64,000 nucleotides of DNA from Toxotes chatareus (lineage: Eukaryota > Chordata > Actinopteri > Toxotidae): NCBI GenBank assembly GCA_016801885.1, contig CM028890.1:140001-204000 (forward strand), written 5' to 3'. Of the stretch, positions 62,896-64,000 are shown piece after piece. The stretch's first letter is position 1. Every line of letters begins with the position of its first letter. The notes below the pieces were generated by a model that worked only from the letters and a program-made list of their open reading frames with translations, searched no databases and was not told where the DNA came from. The translations under genes and the position numbers were made by a program.

Positions 62896-63370
62896 GTATG
62901 AAAACAAACGTCTTACCCGTTAGTCTGCGCTGAGGGACGCATGCTAAGCTAATGCTAACCGAAGCAGCCGCACTGACAAACGGAATTAAAGCGTTTTTAA
63001 CGTTAAAACACAAACACACCGCGTGGAATCAGTCAATTAACTGATCAGGTCTGAAGCTGTCCGCTGTAACGGATCGATAAACGCAGCAGAGGTGAAGGAG
63101 CTAAGCTAGGCTAACAGCAGGGACTGCTCTGTTAGCTGATGCTAACTGACTGTCCGGCTGCGGGTTGAACACCTGGACAGGTGCCGGTCTGCGAGACTGT
63201 TTGGCGGATAACGTAATGATCATGGAGATCGATACGTAAACTGACGTTATTGTTTAATGACAACACCAATCAGACGTGACGTCACACAGCCGGTGATGAA
63301 AGCACGTGTTCATCTGCTGTACGGAATCTGAAGTACTTTTACTTTACTGGAGTATTTCCTTTTCTTGTAC

Positions 63371-63525
63371 TGATGCTAACACTCAGAGGGAGCAGAGTAC
63401 TGATACTGCAGTAACACTCAGAGGGAGCGGAGTACTGATACTGCAGTAACACTCAGAGGGAGCGGAGTACTGATACTGCAGTAACACTCAGAGGGAGCGG
63501 AGTACTGATACTGCAGTAACACTTA
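63371..63525. repeat. 35-bp tandem repeat, about 4 copies
   Basis: Units begin 'actgatactgcagtaacact' and continue with 'cagagggagcggagt'. The middle copies are identical; the first is diverged. Confidence 0.9.
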
Positions 63526-64000
63526 TTTTACAGCTGCAGTTACTTCACAGATCCAGGTTTTAGGGGTCAGGGTAAATTCGGAGACATCTATGTCTCAGTG
63601 CCTTCTACAAAAAGTCTCTTGGACAATAAAGGTCAAAGGTCACCATGGTGGACTTTCTGTTCAGTTGTAATCTGACTGACTTTTTATATTCAGACTCTAT
63701 CGACAGCAGGACTTTGGCCATAAGTCCAGTTGTCCTGATTAAACTCAGTGAGGACATTGTGTCCTAACATAACACACCAATACACTTAACAGTTGAACAC
63801 AGCACACGACCTGGATCAGCTGTTACAGGGAAAACAAACAGCTTAGCATCATAACAGCAGCTTCCATTTCATTAGCCTTCGTCCCAGTCTGTAACTCCAG
63901 TCACACCAGTTACTTCTGCTGACTGTTTGAGCTTTAAAGCTTTTTTTTTCAGTGCACACTGTGAAGATGAGACAGGTGTGTGACAGGTGTGTGTTGTTCT
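63526..64000. other. Right-hand end of the window, nothing recognised
   Basis: No exon, RNA gene or long repeat was recognised. If the exon at 62875 is real this is its first intron. Confidence 0.4.

Overview
The window looks like nuclear DNA of a ray-finned (probably spiny-rayed teleost) fish. The genes are vertebrate-type, split into many small exons with GT-AG introns that are mostly 80-1000 bp. There are very long CA/TG and minisatellite tracts, CpG-rich promoters, and fish-type dispersed repeat tails. No prokaryotic, viral or CRISPR content was seen.

Layout. 657-5695 (+): thirteen exons of an axonemal dynein heavy chain tail (DNAH9/11/17 class), open on the left, ending at a stop and poly(A) signal with no motor domain. 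6868-10935 (-): tmub1, two coding exons separated by an intron that is almost wholly a 10-bp minisatellite. 14356-28750 (+): asap1 (BAR, PH, ArfGAP, ankyrin, Pro-rich, SH3), lacking its first exons; one intron holds a 3.55-kb TG tract ending at the 3' splice site. Two defects are visible: one ankyrin exon is absent, and one BAR exon appears about 20 nt short. 34568-41956 (+): a UBTF/UBF-type Pol I factor with five HMG boxes (mammalian box 4 absent). 43529-47926 (-): fastk, with two apparent single-base indels and a 27-bp in-frame repeat at one splice donor. 50144-60019 (+): afg3l2, complete in 17 exons (808 aa), with two introns filled by minisatellites that begin at the 5' splice site. 62875: a possible first exon of a further gene.

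How they fit. fastk and afg3l2 are divergent and both products are mitochondrial (RNA granule protein and m-AAA protease). FASTK-TMUB1 are neighbours in human 7q36 and TMUB2-UBTF lie together in human 17q21. The fish linkage of fastk, tmub1 and a ubtf gene therefore resembles the pre-duplication order, and this ubtf may be the ohnolog that mammals lost.

The most unusual signal is structural. Tandem arrays repeatedly start at, or within about 15 bp of, a 5' splice site (fastk, afg3l2 twice, tmub1, and CA tracts in the dynein and ubtf genes). In two cases each repeat unit re-creates the exon-end/GT junction. Many 3' splice sites are preceded by UG repeats in place of a pyrimidine tract. All coordinates come from reading the sequence by eye; no alignment or search was run.
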